Shown piece after piece: positions 16,575 to 24,826 of a stretch of DNA of 64,000 bases. Where the stretch lies: NCBI RefSeq assembly GCF_007829885.1, contig NZ_VIWW01000001.1, positions 5,208,001 to 5,272,000 on the forward strand, written 5' to 3'. The position numbers were made by a program, and so were the translations under genes. Position 1 is the first letter of the stretch, and each line of letters starts with the position of its first letter. Below the pieces are notes generated by a model. It was not told the DNA's origin, searched no databases, and was given only the letters and a program-made list of their open reading frames with translations. This DNA is from Streptomyces brevispora (GTDB lineage: Bacteria > Actinomycetota > Actinomycetes > Streptomycetales > Streptomycetaceae).

Positions 16575-17537
16575 TCAGTTCTTGCGGGCGGTGACCTCGT
16601 CGGTGAGCTGGGGGACGACGTTGAAGAGGTCACCGACGACGCCGTAGTCGACGAGGTCGAAGATCGGGGCCTCGGCGTCCTTGTTGATCGCGACGATCGT
16701 CTTGGACGTCTGCATACCGGCCCGGTGCTGGATCGCCCCCGAAATACCGGAAGCGATGTACAACTGCGGCGAGACCGACTTCCCGGTCTGCCCGACCTGG
16801 TTGGTGTGCGGGTACCAGCCCGCGTCCACCGCCGCACGCGAGGCACCCACCGCAGCACCCAGCGAGTCCGCGAGCGCCTCGATGACACGGAAGTTCTCCG
16901 CACCATTGACACCCCGGCCACCCGACACCACGATCGCCGCCTCCGTCAGCTCCGGACGCCCCGTCGACTCACGCGGCGTCCGCGACAGCACCTTCGTCCC
17001 CCGCGCCAGCGCCGAGAACACCACCACCAACTCCTCCACCACACCCGCCGCCGGAGCAGCCTCGACCGGAGCCGAGTTCGGCTTCACCGTGACAACCGCA
17101 GCACCCCGCGACACCCGGGACTTCGTGGTGAACGAAGCGGCGAACGCCGACTGCGTCGCAACCACACCCTCCTCACCGGCCTCCAGATCCGTCGCGTCCG
17201 TGATGATCCCCGAACCGATCCGGACCGCGAGCCTCGCCGCGATCTCCTTGTTCTCCGCCGACGACGGCAGCAACACCGCCACCGGCGACACCACCTCGAC
17301 CGCGGCCTGCAGCGCATCCACCTTCGGCACCACAAGGAACTCCGCGAACTCCGGCGCATCCGCGGCCAGAACCCTCACCGCACCATGCTCCGCCAGCACA
17401 CCGGCAGCCACCCCCGCACCACCACCCAGCACCACCGCGACCGGATCACCGATCCGACGCGCCAGCGTCAAAAGCTCCAGCGTGGGCTTGCGGACCGCAC
17501 CATCCACATGATCGACAAAGACGAGAACCTCAGCCAT
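16575..17537 (-). CDS. etfA: Electron transfer flavoprotein alpha subunit
   Basis: 320 residues. N-terminal MAEVLVFVDHVDG and the C-terminal FAD domain with VVSGGRGVNGAENF, SGISGAIQHRAGM and VAINKDAEAPIFDLVDYGVVGDL are diagnostic of EtfA/FixB. With EtfB it carries electrons from acyl-CoA dehydrogenases to ETF-quinone oxidoreductase or another acceptor. It follows etfB after an 80-nt gap and is co-directional, so the two form an operon. Nearly every third base is C or G, the strongest bias in the window, suggesting high expression. Confidence 0.96.
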   Translation of the reverse strand: MAEVLVFVDHVDGAVRKPTLELLTLARRIGDPVAVVLGGGAGVAAGVLAEHGAVRVLAADAPEFAEFLVVPKVDALQAAVEVVSPVAVLLPSSAENKEIAARLAVRIGSGIITDATDLEAGEEGVVATQSAFAASFTTKSRVSRGAAVVTVKPNSAPVEAAPAAGVVEELVVVFSALARGTKVLSRTPRESTGRPELTEAAIVVSGGRGVNGAENFRVIEALADSLGAAVGASRAAVDAGWYPHTNQVGQTGKSVSPQLYIASGISGAIQHRAGMQTSKTIVAINKDAEAPIFDLVDYGVVGDLFNVVPQLTDEVTARKN

Positions 17538-17617
17538 GAAACTTCAATCTCCCGCAGATCGAGACGAAACAACCAGGACAGACAACGACAACGGACAACG
17601 AGAAACGGACAACCGGC

Positions 17618-18403
17618 TCAGATGAACTTCTGACCCGCCAGGAACTCGGCCAGCCGCTTGCCGCCCTCACCCTCGTCCTTCACGATCGTGCCCGCCGTCC
17701 GCGCCGGACGCTGCACCGCCGAATCCACCACCGTCCACGCACCACCCAGACCCACCTCACCCGCATCCAGACCCAGATCACCCAGATCCAGCGACACCAC
17801 CGGCTTCTTCTTCGCCGCCATGATCCCCTTGAACGACGGATACCGGGCCTCACCCGACTGATCCGTCACCGACACCACCGCCGGCAACGACGCCTCAACC
17901 CGCTCGGACGCGGTATCACCATCACGACGCCCGGTCACCACACCACCCTCAACCGCCACCTCCGACAACAACGTCACCTGCGCCACCCCCAACCGCTCCG
18001 CGAGCAGCGCCGGAACCACACCCATCGCGCCGTCCGTCGACGCCATCCCCGAGATCACCAGGTCATAACCCGTCTTCTCGACCGCCCTCGCCAGCACCAA
18101 CGACGTACCCACCGCATCCGTACCGTGAAGATCGTCGTCCTCGACGTGAACAGCCTTGTCCGCACCCATCGACAACGCCTTGCGCAACGCGTCCTTGGCA
18201 TCCTCCGGACCCACCGTCAACACAGTGACCTCCGCATCATCAGCCTCGTCCGCGATCTGCAACGCCTGCTCGACCGCGTACTCATCCAGCTCCGACAACA
18301 GACCGTCGACATCCTCACGATCCAACGTCAGGTCATCGGCGAAATGCCGGTCACCGGTCGCGTCGGGCACGTACTTCACACAGACAACGATCCTCAAGCT
18401 CAC
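17618..18403 (-). CDS. etfB: Electron transfer flavoprotein beta subunit
   Basis: 261 residues. Start set at GTG 18403 (SLRIVVCVKYVPD follows), with AGGAG 8-9 nt upstream. EtfB/FixA features: N-terminal CVKYVPD, EYAVEQALQI, and the AMP-binding ETF signature around VISGMASTDGAMGVVP. Forms the heterodimer with EtfA. Its promoter region is shared with the divergent TetR gene and contains the palindrome at 18445-18479, so the TetR protein probably controls it. Confidence 0.96.
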   Translation of the reverse strand: MSLRIVVCVKYVPDATGDRHFADDLTLDREDVDGLLSELDEYAVEQALQIADEADDAEVTVLTVGPEDAKDALRKALSMGADKAVHVEDDDLHGTDAVGTSLVLARAVEKTGYDLVISGMASTDGAMGVVPALLAERLGVAQVTLLSEVAVEGGVVTGRRDGDTASERVEASLPAVVSVTDQSGEARYPSFKGIMAAKKKPVVSLDLGDLGLDAGEVGLGGAWTVVDSAVQRPARTAGTIVKDEGEGGKRLAEFLAGQKFI

Positions 18404-18444
18404 GCCGGCTCTCCTCACTGATGCGGTTCGTGGTTCGACCCTAT

Positions 18445-18479
18445 GGCACTCAGTACCCTGAGTAAAGGTACCAAGTGCC
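18445..18479. promoter_or_regulatory. TetR-type operator between etfB and its divergent regulator
   Basis: Arms GGCACTCAGTACC (18445-18457) and GGTACCAAGTGCC (18467-18479) pair at 11 of 13 positions. The same left arm recurs at 19247, on the other side of the tetR gene. It would control etfB leftward and tetR rightward. Confidence 0.65.
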
Positions 18480-18510
18480 GGATATCTGCTTCTGGTGCTA
18501 CGTTTCCGCC

Positions 18511-19215
18511 ATGACTGAGGACCGCGGACCAGCCAAGAAGCCGCCGATGCGTGACGTGCTTGCCGAGGCGGCCTTCGGGCTCTTCATGGAGCGCGGGTTC
18601 GAGCGGACCACGGTGGACGACATCGTCGCCAGGGCGGGGGTGGGGCGGCGTTCGTTCTTCCGCTACTTCCCGTCGAAGGAGGACGCGGTCTTCCCCGACC
18701 ACGAGCGGTGCCTCGCGGACATGACCGCGTTCCTGGAGGCCGCCGGAGACGACGACCCCGTGGAAACGGTGTGCGACGCGGCCCGGCTGGTGCTGCGGAT
18801 GTACGCCGTGAATCCGGAGTTCTCCGTACAGCGCTACCGGCTCACCCGTGAGGTGCCCGGCCTGCGCACCTATGAACTCTCCGTCGTGCGCCGCTACGAG
18901 CGGACCCTCGCCGGGTATCTGGAACGGCGCGCCGCCGATGCCCCCGACGCCGCGCTGCGCGCCGAGGTGATCGCCGCCTCGGTGGTCGCGGCGCACAACA
19001 ACGGCCTGCGGTCCTGGCTCCGTTCGGGCGGCGAGGGTGATGCCGGGGCCGAGGTGGACCGGGCGCTGGAACTCGTCCGCACGGTGTGGGGCAGGGCTGC
19101 CGAGCGGCCCGCCGCGGCCGCCTCCGAGGACGAGGTGATCGTGATGGTCGCGCCGAAGGGTGCCCCGATGTGGCGCGTGGTGCAGCGCATCGAATCGGCT
19201 TTCGGCGGGGAGTGA
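18511..19215 (+). CDS. TetR-family transcriptional regulator
   Basis: 234 residues from ATG 18511. The N-terminal DNA-binding domain is typical: AAFGLFMERGFERTTVDDIVARAGVGRRSFFRYFPSKEDAVF. The ligand domain is not recognisable to a specific class. The gene is flanked on both sides by near-identical palindromes, one before etfB and itself and one before the downstream OB-fold gene. It is therefore the likely regulator of this fatty-acyl-CoA-related locus, with an acyl-CoA as a plausible ligand (inference). Confidence 0.9.
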   Translation: MTEDRGPAKKPPMRDVLAEAAFGLFMERGFERTTVDDIVARAGVGRRSFFRYFPSKEDAVFPDHERCLADMTAFLEAAGDDDPVETVCDAARLVLRMYAVNPEFSVQRYRLTREVPGLRTYELSVVRRYERTLAGYLERRAADAPDAALRAEVIAASVVAAHNNGLRSWLRSGGEGDAGAEVDRALELVRTVWGRAAERPAAAASEDEVIVMVAPKGAPMWRVVQRIESAFGGE

Positions 19216-19246
19216 ACGGCCGGCGAGAGGCGCGTCGCCAACTTTC

Positions 19247-19282
19247 GGCACTCAGTACCTTTACTTCATGGAACTAAGTGCC
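19247..19282. promoter_or_regulatory. Second TetR-type operator, upstream of the OB-fold gene
   Basis: GGCACTCAGTACC (19247-19259, identical to the first operator's left arm) pairs with GGAACTAAGTGCC (19270-19282) at 11 of 13 positions. Arm spacing is 10 nt here and 9 nt in the first site. Confidence 0.65.
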
Positions 19283-19347
19283 ATACGGTGCCGGATGTGC
19301 CGTCGCCGCAGGTGCGGCGCACCGAGTCGAGCGCGGGAGGCCGAGAC

Positions 19348-19764
19348 GTGTTCAGTACCGGAACCGACGTGACCGGAATCGACGTGGGGCCGACGGCTCG
19401 CGACGCCGCGGAGCCGCACGGCACGGAAGGTCTGGTCTACCAGGTGTGCCGATGGTGCGGCACCGCGTCCTTCCGAAAACTCCTGTGCCCCGTCTGCGCA
19501 TCGAGCGATCTGGAATCGGAACACAGCGACGGACACGGCGTCGTCGTGCGGTCCAACGTCGTGAACCGGTATTCGAGAGTGATGCGCAACGAGTCCCTGG
19601 TCCGCTTCCCCGAAGGCTTCGTGTACCGGTGCCGGATCGTGGGCGCCGCCCCGCACCTCGTGACCGCCGGCGACCGGGTCCGGCCCGTCGGCGGCATGAC
19701 CTCCGAGGCGGGCGAAGTGGTACTCGAACTGTGTGACCCGCCGCGTATCTCTGACTGGTATTAG
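19348..19764 (+). CDS. Zinc-ribbon / OB-fold (DUF35-type) protein
   Basis: 138 residues from GTG 19348, preferred for its GGGAGG ribosome site; another in-frame GTG at 19288 lies against the operator. An N-terminal rubredoxin-like zinc ribbon (CRWCG, then CPVC 14 residues on) is followed by an OB-fold region. DUF35 proteins bind acyl-CoA and act as partners of thiolases in fatty acid or polyketide metabolism. No thiolase adjoins here; the next gene is a decayed 3-hydroxyacyl-CoA dehydrogenase. Confidence 0.75.
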   Translation: MFSTGTDVTGIDVGPTARDAAEPHGTEGLVYQVCRWCGTASFRKLLCPVCASSDLESEHSDGHGVVVRSNVVNRYSRVMRNESLVRFPEGFVYRCRIVGAAPHLVTAGDRVRPVGGMTSEAGEVVLELCDPPRISDWY

Positions 19765-19813
19765 GCGGCGTACGAAGGCGGTTGTGCGTCAACCGCGAGA
19801 AACGGCGTCCGGG

Positions 19814-20262
19814 ATGAGCGAGTTCACTCGGGTCGGCGTGGTCGGCTGCGGCCTCATGGGATCAGGGATGGCCGGGGTCTGGCGCTCGCGCCGGGCTCAA
19901 CGTTCTCGTGTGCACTTCTTCAACCCGGTCCCGGTCCAGCGGTTGGTCGAGGCCATCTCGACCCAGCTCGCCTCGGAGAGCGTGACGCGGCAGATGACGT
20001 CCTTCGTCGAGGGCGTGCTCGGCAAGACCGTCGTCCGCGCCAGGGACCGGGCGGGCTTCGTCGTCAACGCACTCCTCGTCCCGTACCCGGTCTCCGCCGT
20101 CAGGACGCTGGAATCGGGCGTGGCGTCCGCGGAGGGCATCGACAGCACAGCGGCAGCGGTATGGTGCGCGGCTGCGCCCACCCGATGCGGCCCCTGCGCC
20201 TCCTCGACCTGATCGGGCTCGACACCACGCAGGCGATCGCGGAGTCGATGTGCGAGGGGTCT
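19814..20262 (+). pseudogene. Decayed 3-hydroxyacyl-CoA dehydrogenase
   Basis: The start is good: MSEFTRVGVVGCGLMGSGMA, the NAD-binding motif. ARAGLNVLV then appears in a different frame. About 80 codons of the Rossmann domain are missing before HFFNPVPVQRLVEAI, back in the first frame. After GFVVNALLVPYP the end (CAHPMRPLRLLDLIGLDTT) is again in another frame and the C-terminus is lost. So there are at least two frameshifts, one internal deletion and a 3' truncation. Intact relatives of about 285 residues oxidise 3-hydroxybutyryl-CoA. It shares the TetR-controlled promoter with the OB-fold gene. Confidence 0.85.
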
Positions 20263-20449
20263 CTCCAACTCGCTTACCTTGCACCTGTGTTGGGTGACGG
20301 TCCTTCGAATCCGTCTCCCCGGCAGCCCTGTTGTGGGCGAATTGCCTGACGCTGCCGCAATGGTCACTCCTGAGTCGCTCAAGTCATCCGATGAACGCTG
20401 CGCTCCACCTTCTCCCGGCGGGTTCGCGCCGCTACCATCAGGACGCGAA

Positions 20450-20463
20450 TGGGAGCGCTCCCA
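20450..20463. promoter_or_regulatory. CebR box
   Basis: TGGGAGCGCTCCCA is the perfect 14-bp palindrome recognised by CebR, the cellobiose-responsive LacI-family repressor of Streptomyces cellulose-utilisation genes. It lies 58 nt before the GTG of the xyloglucanase gene, within its probable promoter. Confidence 0.9.
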
Positions 20464-20520
20464 CATCCGTACCCGCCCCGTACCGCCGTGTTGGCGGTCT
20501 TGCTCGGAGAGGACGTTTCC

Positions 20521-23214
20521 GTGCACTCAAGCGCCAGACCCCTTGCCGCCCTGTTGGCGGCACTCACGCTCACCGCCGGCCTGTTCGCCGCCGGTGCGCC
20601 GGCATCAGCGACAGCCAACGACGCCGCCCCCACCACCAAAGCATCGGATGTGTCCCTAGCCGCGGACACCTACGACTGGAAGAACGTACGCATCGACGGC
20701 GGCGGCTTCGTCCCCGGCATCGTTTTCAACCGGTCGGAGAAGAACCTCGCCTACGCGCGCACCGACATCGGCGGCGCCTACCGCTGGGACCAGTCGGGCA
20801 AGCGGTGGACCCCGCTGCTCGACTGGGTGGACTGGGACCACTGGGGCTGGTCCGGAGTCGTGAGCCTCGCCTCGGACTCGGCCCGCCCGGACAACGTGTA
20901 CGCGGCCGTGGGTACGTACACCAACAGCTGGGACCCGACCAACGGCGCGGTCCTGCGTTCCTCGGACCGGGGCGCCAGTTGGAAGGCGAGCACGCTTCCG
21001 TTCAAGCTCGGCGGCAATATGCCGGGGCGCGGCATGGGCGAGCGCCTCGCGGTCGACCCGAACAAGAACTCCGTGCTGTATCTGGGCGCGCCCAGCGGCA
21101 AGGGCCTGTGGCGGTCCACCGACTCGGGGGTGAACTGGTCGAAGGTGACGGCCTTCCCGAACCCCGGCAACTACTCCCAGGACCCGTCCGACACCAGCGG
21201 ATACGGCAACGACAACCAGGGCATCGTCTGGGTGACGTTCGACGAGCGCACCGGCAGCGCCGGCAGCGCGACCCGGGTCATCTACGTCGGGGTCGCCGAC
21301 AAGGCGAACACCGTCTACCGATCGACGGACGGCGGAGCCACCTGGTCGCGGATCGCCGGACAGCCGACCGGATACCTGGCCCACAAGGGCGTGCTCGACT
21401 CGTCGAGCGGCTATCTGTATCTGACGCTGAGCGACACCGGTGGTCCCTACGACGGCGGCAAGGGCCGGATCTGGCGGTACGCCACGGCGACCGGTGAGTG
21501 GAAGGACGTCAGCCCGGTCGCCGAGGCCGACACCTACTACGGATTCAGCGGGCTGTCCGTGGACCGGCAGCAGCCCGGCACCCTGATGGCCACCGCGTAC
21601 AGCTCCTGGTGGCCGGACACCCAGATCTTCCGCTCCACGAACAGCGGGGCGACCTGGACGCAGGCCTGGGACTACAGCAGTTACCCGAACCGCACCAACC
21701 GCTTCACCCAGGACGTCTCCTCCGTGCCCTGGCTGACCTGGGGTGCCAATCCGTCGCCGCCGGAGACCACGCCCAAGTTGGGCTGGATGACGGAGGCGCT
21801 GGAGATCGACCCGTTCGACTCCAACCGGATGATGTATGGGACGGGCGCGACGGTCTACGGCACCGAGAACCTCAAGAACTGGGACTCCGGCAGCCAGTTC
21901 AAGATCACCCCGATGGTGAAGGGGCTGGAGGAGACGGCCGTCAACGACCTGGCGAGCCCGCCCTCGGGCGCTCCGTTGCTCAGCGCGCTCGGTGATATCG
22001 GGGGCTTCCGGCACACCGCTCTCGACACGGTGCCCGGCATGATGTTCACCTCGCCGAACCTCACCTCGGCCACGAGCCTGGACTTCGCGGAGGCGAGCCC
22101 CAACACCGTCGTACGGGTCGGCGACGCGGACGCCGCCCCGCACATCGGCTTCTCCACGGACAACGGGGCCAACTGGTTCCAGGGCTCGGAGCCCTCCGGG
22201 GTGACCGGTGGCGGCACGGTCGCGGCGGCGGCCGACGGCAGCGGCTTCGTGTGGAGCCCGGTGGGTGCGGGGGTGCAGCACACCACCGGGTACGGGAGTT
22301 CATGGTCGGCGTCCACCGGCATACCGGCGGGTGCGACGGTCGAGTCCGACCGGAAGAACCCGAAGAAGTTCTACGGGTACCGGGGCGGCATCTTCTACGT
22401 CTCGACGGATGGCGGCGCCACGTTCACCACGAAGGCGTCCAGCGGGCTGCCCGCCGAGGGCAACGTCCGATTCAAGGCGGTGCCGGGCACCGAGGGCGAT
22501 GTGTGGCTCGCGGGAGGCAGCGCGACCGGGGTCTACGGGCTGTGGCACTCCACCGACTCGGGGGCGACGTTCACCAAGCTGCCCGGGGTCGAGCAGGCGG
22601 ACTCGGTCGGCTTCGGCAAGGCGGCCGCGGGCGCCTCGTACCAGACGCTCTTCGTCACGGCGAAGATCGGCGGGGTACGCGGCATCTTCCGGTCCACGAA
22701 CGCGGGCGCCAGCTGGACCCGGATCAACGACGACGCGCACCAGTGGGGTTGGATCGGGGCGGCCATCACCGGGGATCCGCGGGTCTACGGGCGGGTGTAC
22801 GTCTCGACCAACGGGCGCGGAATCATGTACGGGGACTCCTCGGGCAGCGGCGGCACGGACCCCGGCACCGACCCGGGGAATCCGCCGGCGGGCGCGGCCT
22901 GCTCGGTGACGTACGTGGTGACCAATCAGTGGAACGACGGCTTCCAGGCCGATGTGACCGTCACCAACACCGGGACCAAGGCCCTGGACGGCTGGCAGCT
23001 CGGCTGGACCTTCCCGGACGGTCAGCGGATCACCCAGATGTGGAACGCGGTCTCCGGGCAGGTCGGGGCGAAGGCGACGGCCGCCAACGTCTCGTGGAAC
23101 GGCAAGGTGGCGGTCGGTGCGTCGGCGGGCTTCGGCTTCACCGGCACACTGTCGGGCAGCAACGGCCGACCGGCCGCCTTCACACTGGGGGGCGCGGCCT
23201 GCACAGTCGGCTGA
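20521..23214 (+). CDS. Secreted GH74 xyloglucanase with C-terminal CBM2
   Basis: 897 residues from GTG 20521, with AGAGGA upstream. A Sec signal peptide spans about residues 1-33 (RPLAALLAALTLTAGLFA, cleavage after an Ala-rich site). The GH74 twin beta-propeller follows, with many BNR/Asp-box turns (STDGGATW, STDSGVNW) and the two aspartate-bearing motifs ARTDIGGAYRW and GDIGGF that supply acid and base. A Gly/Thr/Pro/Asp linker near residue 785 leads to a family 2 carbohydrate-binding module bounded by cysteines (AACSV to AACTVG). It hydrolyses xyloglucan outside the cell while the CBM docks on cellulose. Monocistronic between the CebR box and a strong terminator. Confidence 0.95.
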   Translation: MHSSARPLAALLAALTLTAGLFAAGAPASATANDAAPTTKASDVSLAADTYDWKNVRIDGGGFVPGIVFNRSEKNLAYARTDIGGAYRWDQSGKRWTPLLDWVDWDHWGWSGVVSLASDSARPDNVYAAVGTYTNSWDPTNGAVLRSSDRGASWKASTLPFKLGGNMPGRGMGERLAVDPNKNSVLYLGAPSGKGLWRSTDSGVNWSKVTAFPNPGNYSQDPSDTSGYGNDNQGIVWVTFDERTGSAGSATRVIYVGVADKANTVYRSTDGGATWSRIAGQPTGYLAHKGVLDSSSGYLYLTLSDTGGPYDGGKGRIWRYATATGEWKDVSPVAEADTYYGFSGLSVDRQQPGTLMATAYSSWWPDTQIFRSTNSGATWTQAWDYSSYPNRTNRFTQDVSSVPWLTWGANPSPPETTPKLGWMTEALEIDPFDSNRMMYGTGATVYGTENLKNWDSGSQFKITPMVKGLEETAVNDLASPPSGAPLLSALGDIGGFRHTALDTVPGMMFTSPNLTSATSLDFAEASPNTVVRVGDADAAPHIGFSTDNGANWFQGSEPSGVTGGGTVAAAADGSGFVWSPVGAGVQHTTGYGSSWSASTGIPAGATVESDRKNPKKFYGYRGGIFYVSTDGGATFTTKASSGLPAEGNVRFKAVPGTEGDVWLAGGSATGVYGLWHSTDSGATFTKLPGVEQADSVGFGKAAAGASYQTLFVTAKIGGVRGIFRSTNAGASWTRINDDAHQWGWIGAAITGDPRVYGRVYVSTNGRGIMYGDSSGSGGTDPGTDPGNPPAGAACSVTYVVTNQWNDGFQADVTVTNTGTKALDGWQLGWTFPDGQRITQMWNAVSGQVGAKATAANVSWNGKVAVGASAGFGFTGTLSGSNGRPAAFTLGGAACTVG

Positions 23215-23254
23215 CGGCTGACGGCTGACGGCCGATGGCTGACGAATGGTGGAC

Positions 23255-23293
23255 GGGGCGGGGCGGACCGTTTCAGCGGGTCCGCCCCGCCCC
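23255..23293 (+). terminator. Terminator of the GH74 gene
   Basis: Perfect 15-bp stem GGGGCGGGGCGGACC / GGTCCGCCCCGCCCC with a 9-nt loop, 40 nt after the stop. The interval from the stop has 7-bp GCTGACG repeats. Confidence 0.8.
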
Positions 23294-23382
23294 CCTGTCC
23301 ATCCGCTCCGGCGGGCACGAGCGGGAGCGGGTGAACACGGGCTCACTGGCCCCGTACAGGTTCGTCGGCCATACTGCCCGCC

Positions 23383-23919
23383 GTGGAGCAGCGCATAGAT
23401 CCGAACACTCAGCCCGCGTACGCCGCAGGGACAGACCCGGCGTACATCCCTGGTCTCACGGCCCCCCGAGCCACCGGAAAGGCGGACGAGGAGCCGGAGC
23501 GGACCGAGGAGCCCGCACCCGAGGACGTCGCGTCCGGCGATGCCGCAGCGGAGGTCATGTCCGAGGACACGGAGCCCGACGGCGAGGCCGTCCCCGAGGC
23601 GGCGGACGAGGAGGACGAGAAGGAGAACAAGGGCGAGGACGGTCCCGCGTTCGAGGTGAGCGACCGCCGCGGCTCGATCGCCGCGGACCGTGAGGGCATC
23701 CGTTTCACGCTGGACGACCAGGAGGCGGACTTCCGCTGGGACGAGATCGGCGCGGTGGAGTTGAAGCCGGCCCGGTTCGGCCGCCGGTTCACGATCACGG
23801 TCCACATGTCGACCAGCCGTTGGTTCAACGCCGAGGTGGAGGCCGCGGCCAGGAGCAGCCTGAAGGAGTGGACGGAAGGCTTCGACGCGGTCCTGGACGC
23901 CTACTTCGAGGAGTCCTGA
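23383..23919 (+). CDS. Conserved hypothetical protein with acidic N-terminus
   Basis: 178 residues from a GTG at 23383. Residues 1-90 are Glu/Asp/Ala/Pro-rich and disordered. Residues 95-178 look like a compact domain: SDRRGSIAADREGIRF, then FRWDEIGAVELKPARFGRRFTITVHM, resembling a PH-like or beta-sandwich arrangement, with a C-terminal helix ending DAYFEES. I recall similar uncharacterised streptomycete proteins, but no function is known to me. It overlaps the convergent thioesterase-like gene by 19 bp. Confidence 0.7.
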   Translation: MEQRIDPNTQPAYAAGTDPAYIPGLTAPRATGKADEEPERTEEPAPEDVASGDAAAEVMSEDTEPDGEAVPEAADEEDEKENKGEDGPAFEVSDRRGSIAADREGIRFTLDDQEADFRWDEIGAVELKPARFGRRFTITVHMSTSRWFNAEVEAAARSSLKEWTEGFDAVLDAYFEES

Positions 23920-24822
23920 CCGGCGGCCGGCGTGGCCGCACCCGCGCCGAGCAGTGCGTTGAGCGCGTGCGGCCGGGCGGCCGCTCCGAGTGCCGCGTCG
24001 GCCCCGGGTGAACCACCGTGCCGAATGGCGCCGGACACGGGCGCGGGGCCCTCGCCGGGCAGCCGCGGCCGGTGTCCCGCGTCGGCGCGGGTGACCAGCC
24101 GGACGGGGAGGCCGGCCGCCCTTCGACGGGCGGCCGGCTCCTCGGCGTACCGCGGCGAGGGCCACATCAGATCGTCCCGGCCCGCCACCAGCACGAGTTC
24201 GGCGGCGGACCTCTCCACCGCGATGGCCGCGGCCGGCACCCGGTCGGCGAAGGCCCGCAGGCTCTGTTCGTACCAGCCGAGGATCGAGACCGGGGTGCCC
24301 TCGGGCTCGGACGCAGTCCAGGCGGAGTCGTAGGGGACGAACGGCAACGGCTGCCCCTGCCACGTCCGGGAGGACCGGTGAGGCACCGTCAGCCCGTCCC
24401 GGCCGGGGCCGACGTTCGCCCAGGTCACCGAGGTGGGCGAGAGCGCCACCACGGCGTCGATGCCGGGGTGGCGGACGGACAGGTGCAGCGCTTCCTCGGC
24501 ACCCCTGGAGACCCCCAGCACACCGATGCGGCGGGCCCCCTCGGCGCGGAGCCGGTCGAGCGCGGACACGAAGGTCTCCAGCGGGACTTCGCAGATGCCC
24601 GGTGGCTGCTCAGGGGCGCCGAACCAGCGGATCGAGAGGGCGGTCATGCCCTCCCGGGCCGGCAGCCGGCACCGCTCCTCCTCGAATCCGCCCGCTGGAC
24701 CCGGAGAGCACGAGCACCCCGACGCCGCTGCCGCCCGCGGGCGCGGCGCGGAAGCCTGTCCACGGATCGGCGCCGTCGTCCGGTCGTCCGGAGTGCACGC
24801 TGCTCTCAACGATGTCCGGCAC
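23901..24822 (-). pseudogene. Acyl-CoA thioesterase / BAAT C-terminal-like hydrolase, frameshifted
   Basis: Translation from GTG 24822 (4 nt after the SIS gene stop) gives VESSVHSGRPDDG... GVLVLSGSSGRI, then leaves frame. The continuation EEERCRLPAREGMTALSIRW lies in another frame and runs to 23901. One extra base near 24684-24688 explains the shift. The second part has the nucleophile elbow GVLGVSRGAEEAL and the acid/histidine region expected for a BAAT-type alpha/beta hydrolase (VAGRDDLMWPS, ADAGHRP). It is either a recent pseudogene or a sequencing error. Intact homologues act on acyl-CoA or peptide amides; the substrate is unknown here. Confidence 0.75.
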
Positions 24823-24826
24823 GTGC

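Noticed and set aside
17560..17617. GACAACG-like repeats between etfB and etfA
   Set aside because: Short, irregular low-complexity spacer in an operon; no dyad or protein-binding pattern.
23212..23245. GCTGACG 7-bp repeats after the GH74 stop
   Set aside because: Probably simple slippage in noncoding sequence; no function suggested by position.
22300..24363. 687-codon minus-strand frame opposite the GH74 gene
   Set aside because: Antisense to a clearly coding gene, crosses its terminator and has no domain.
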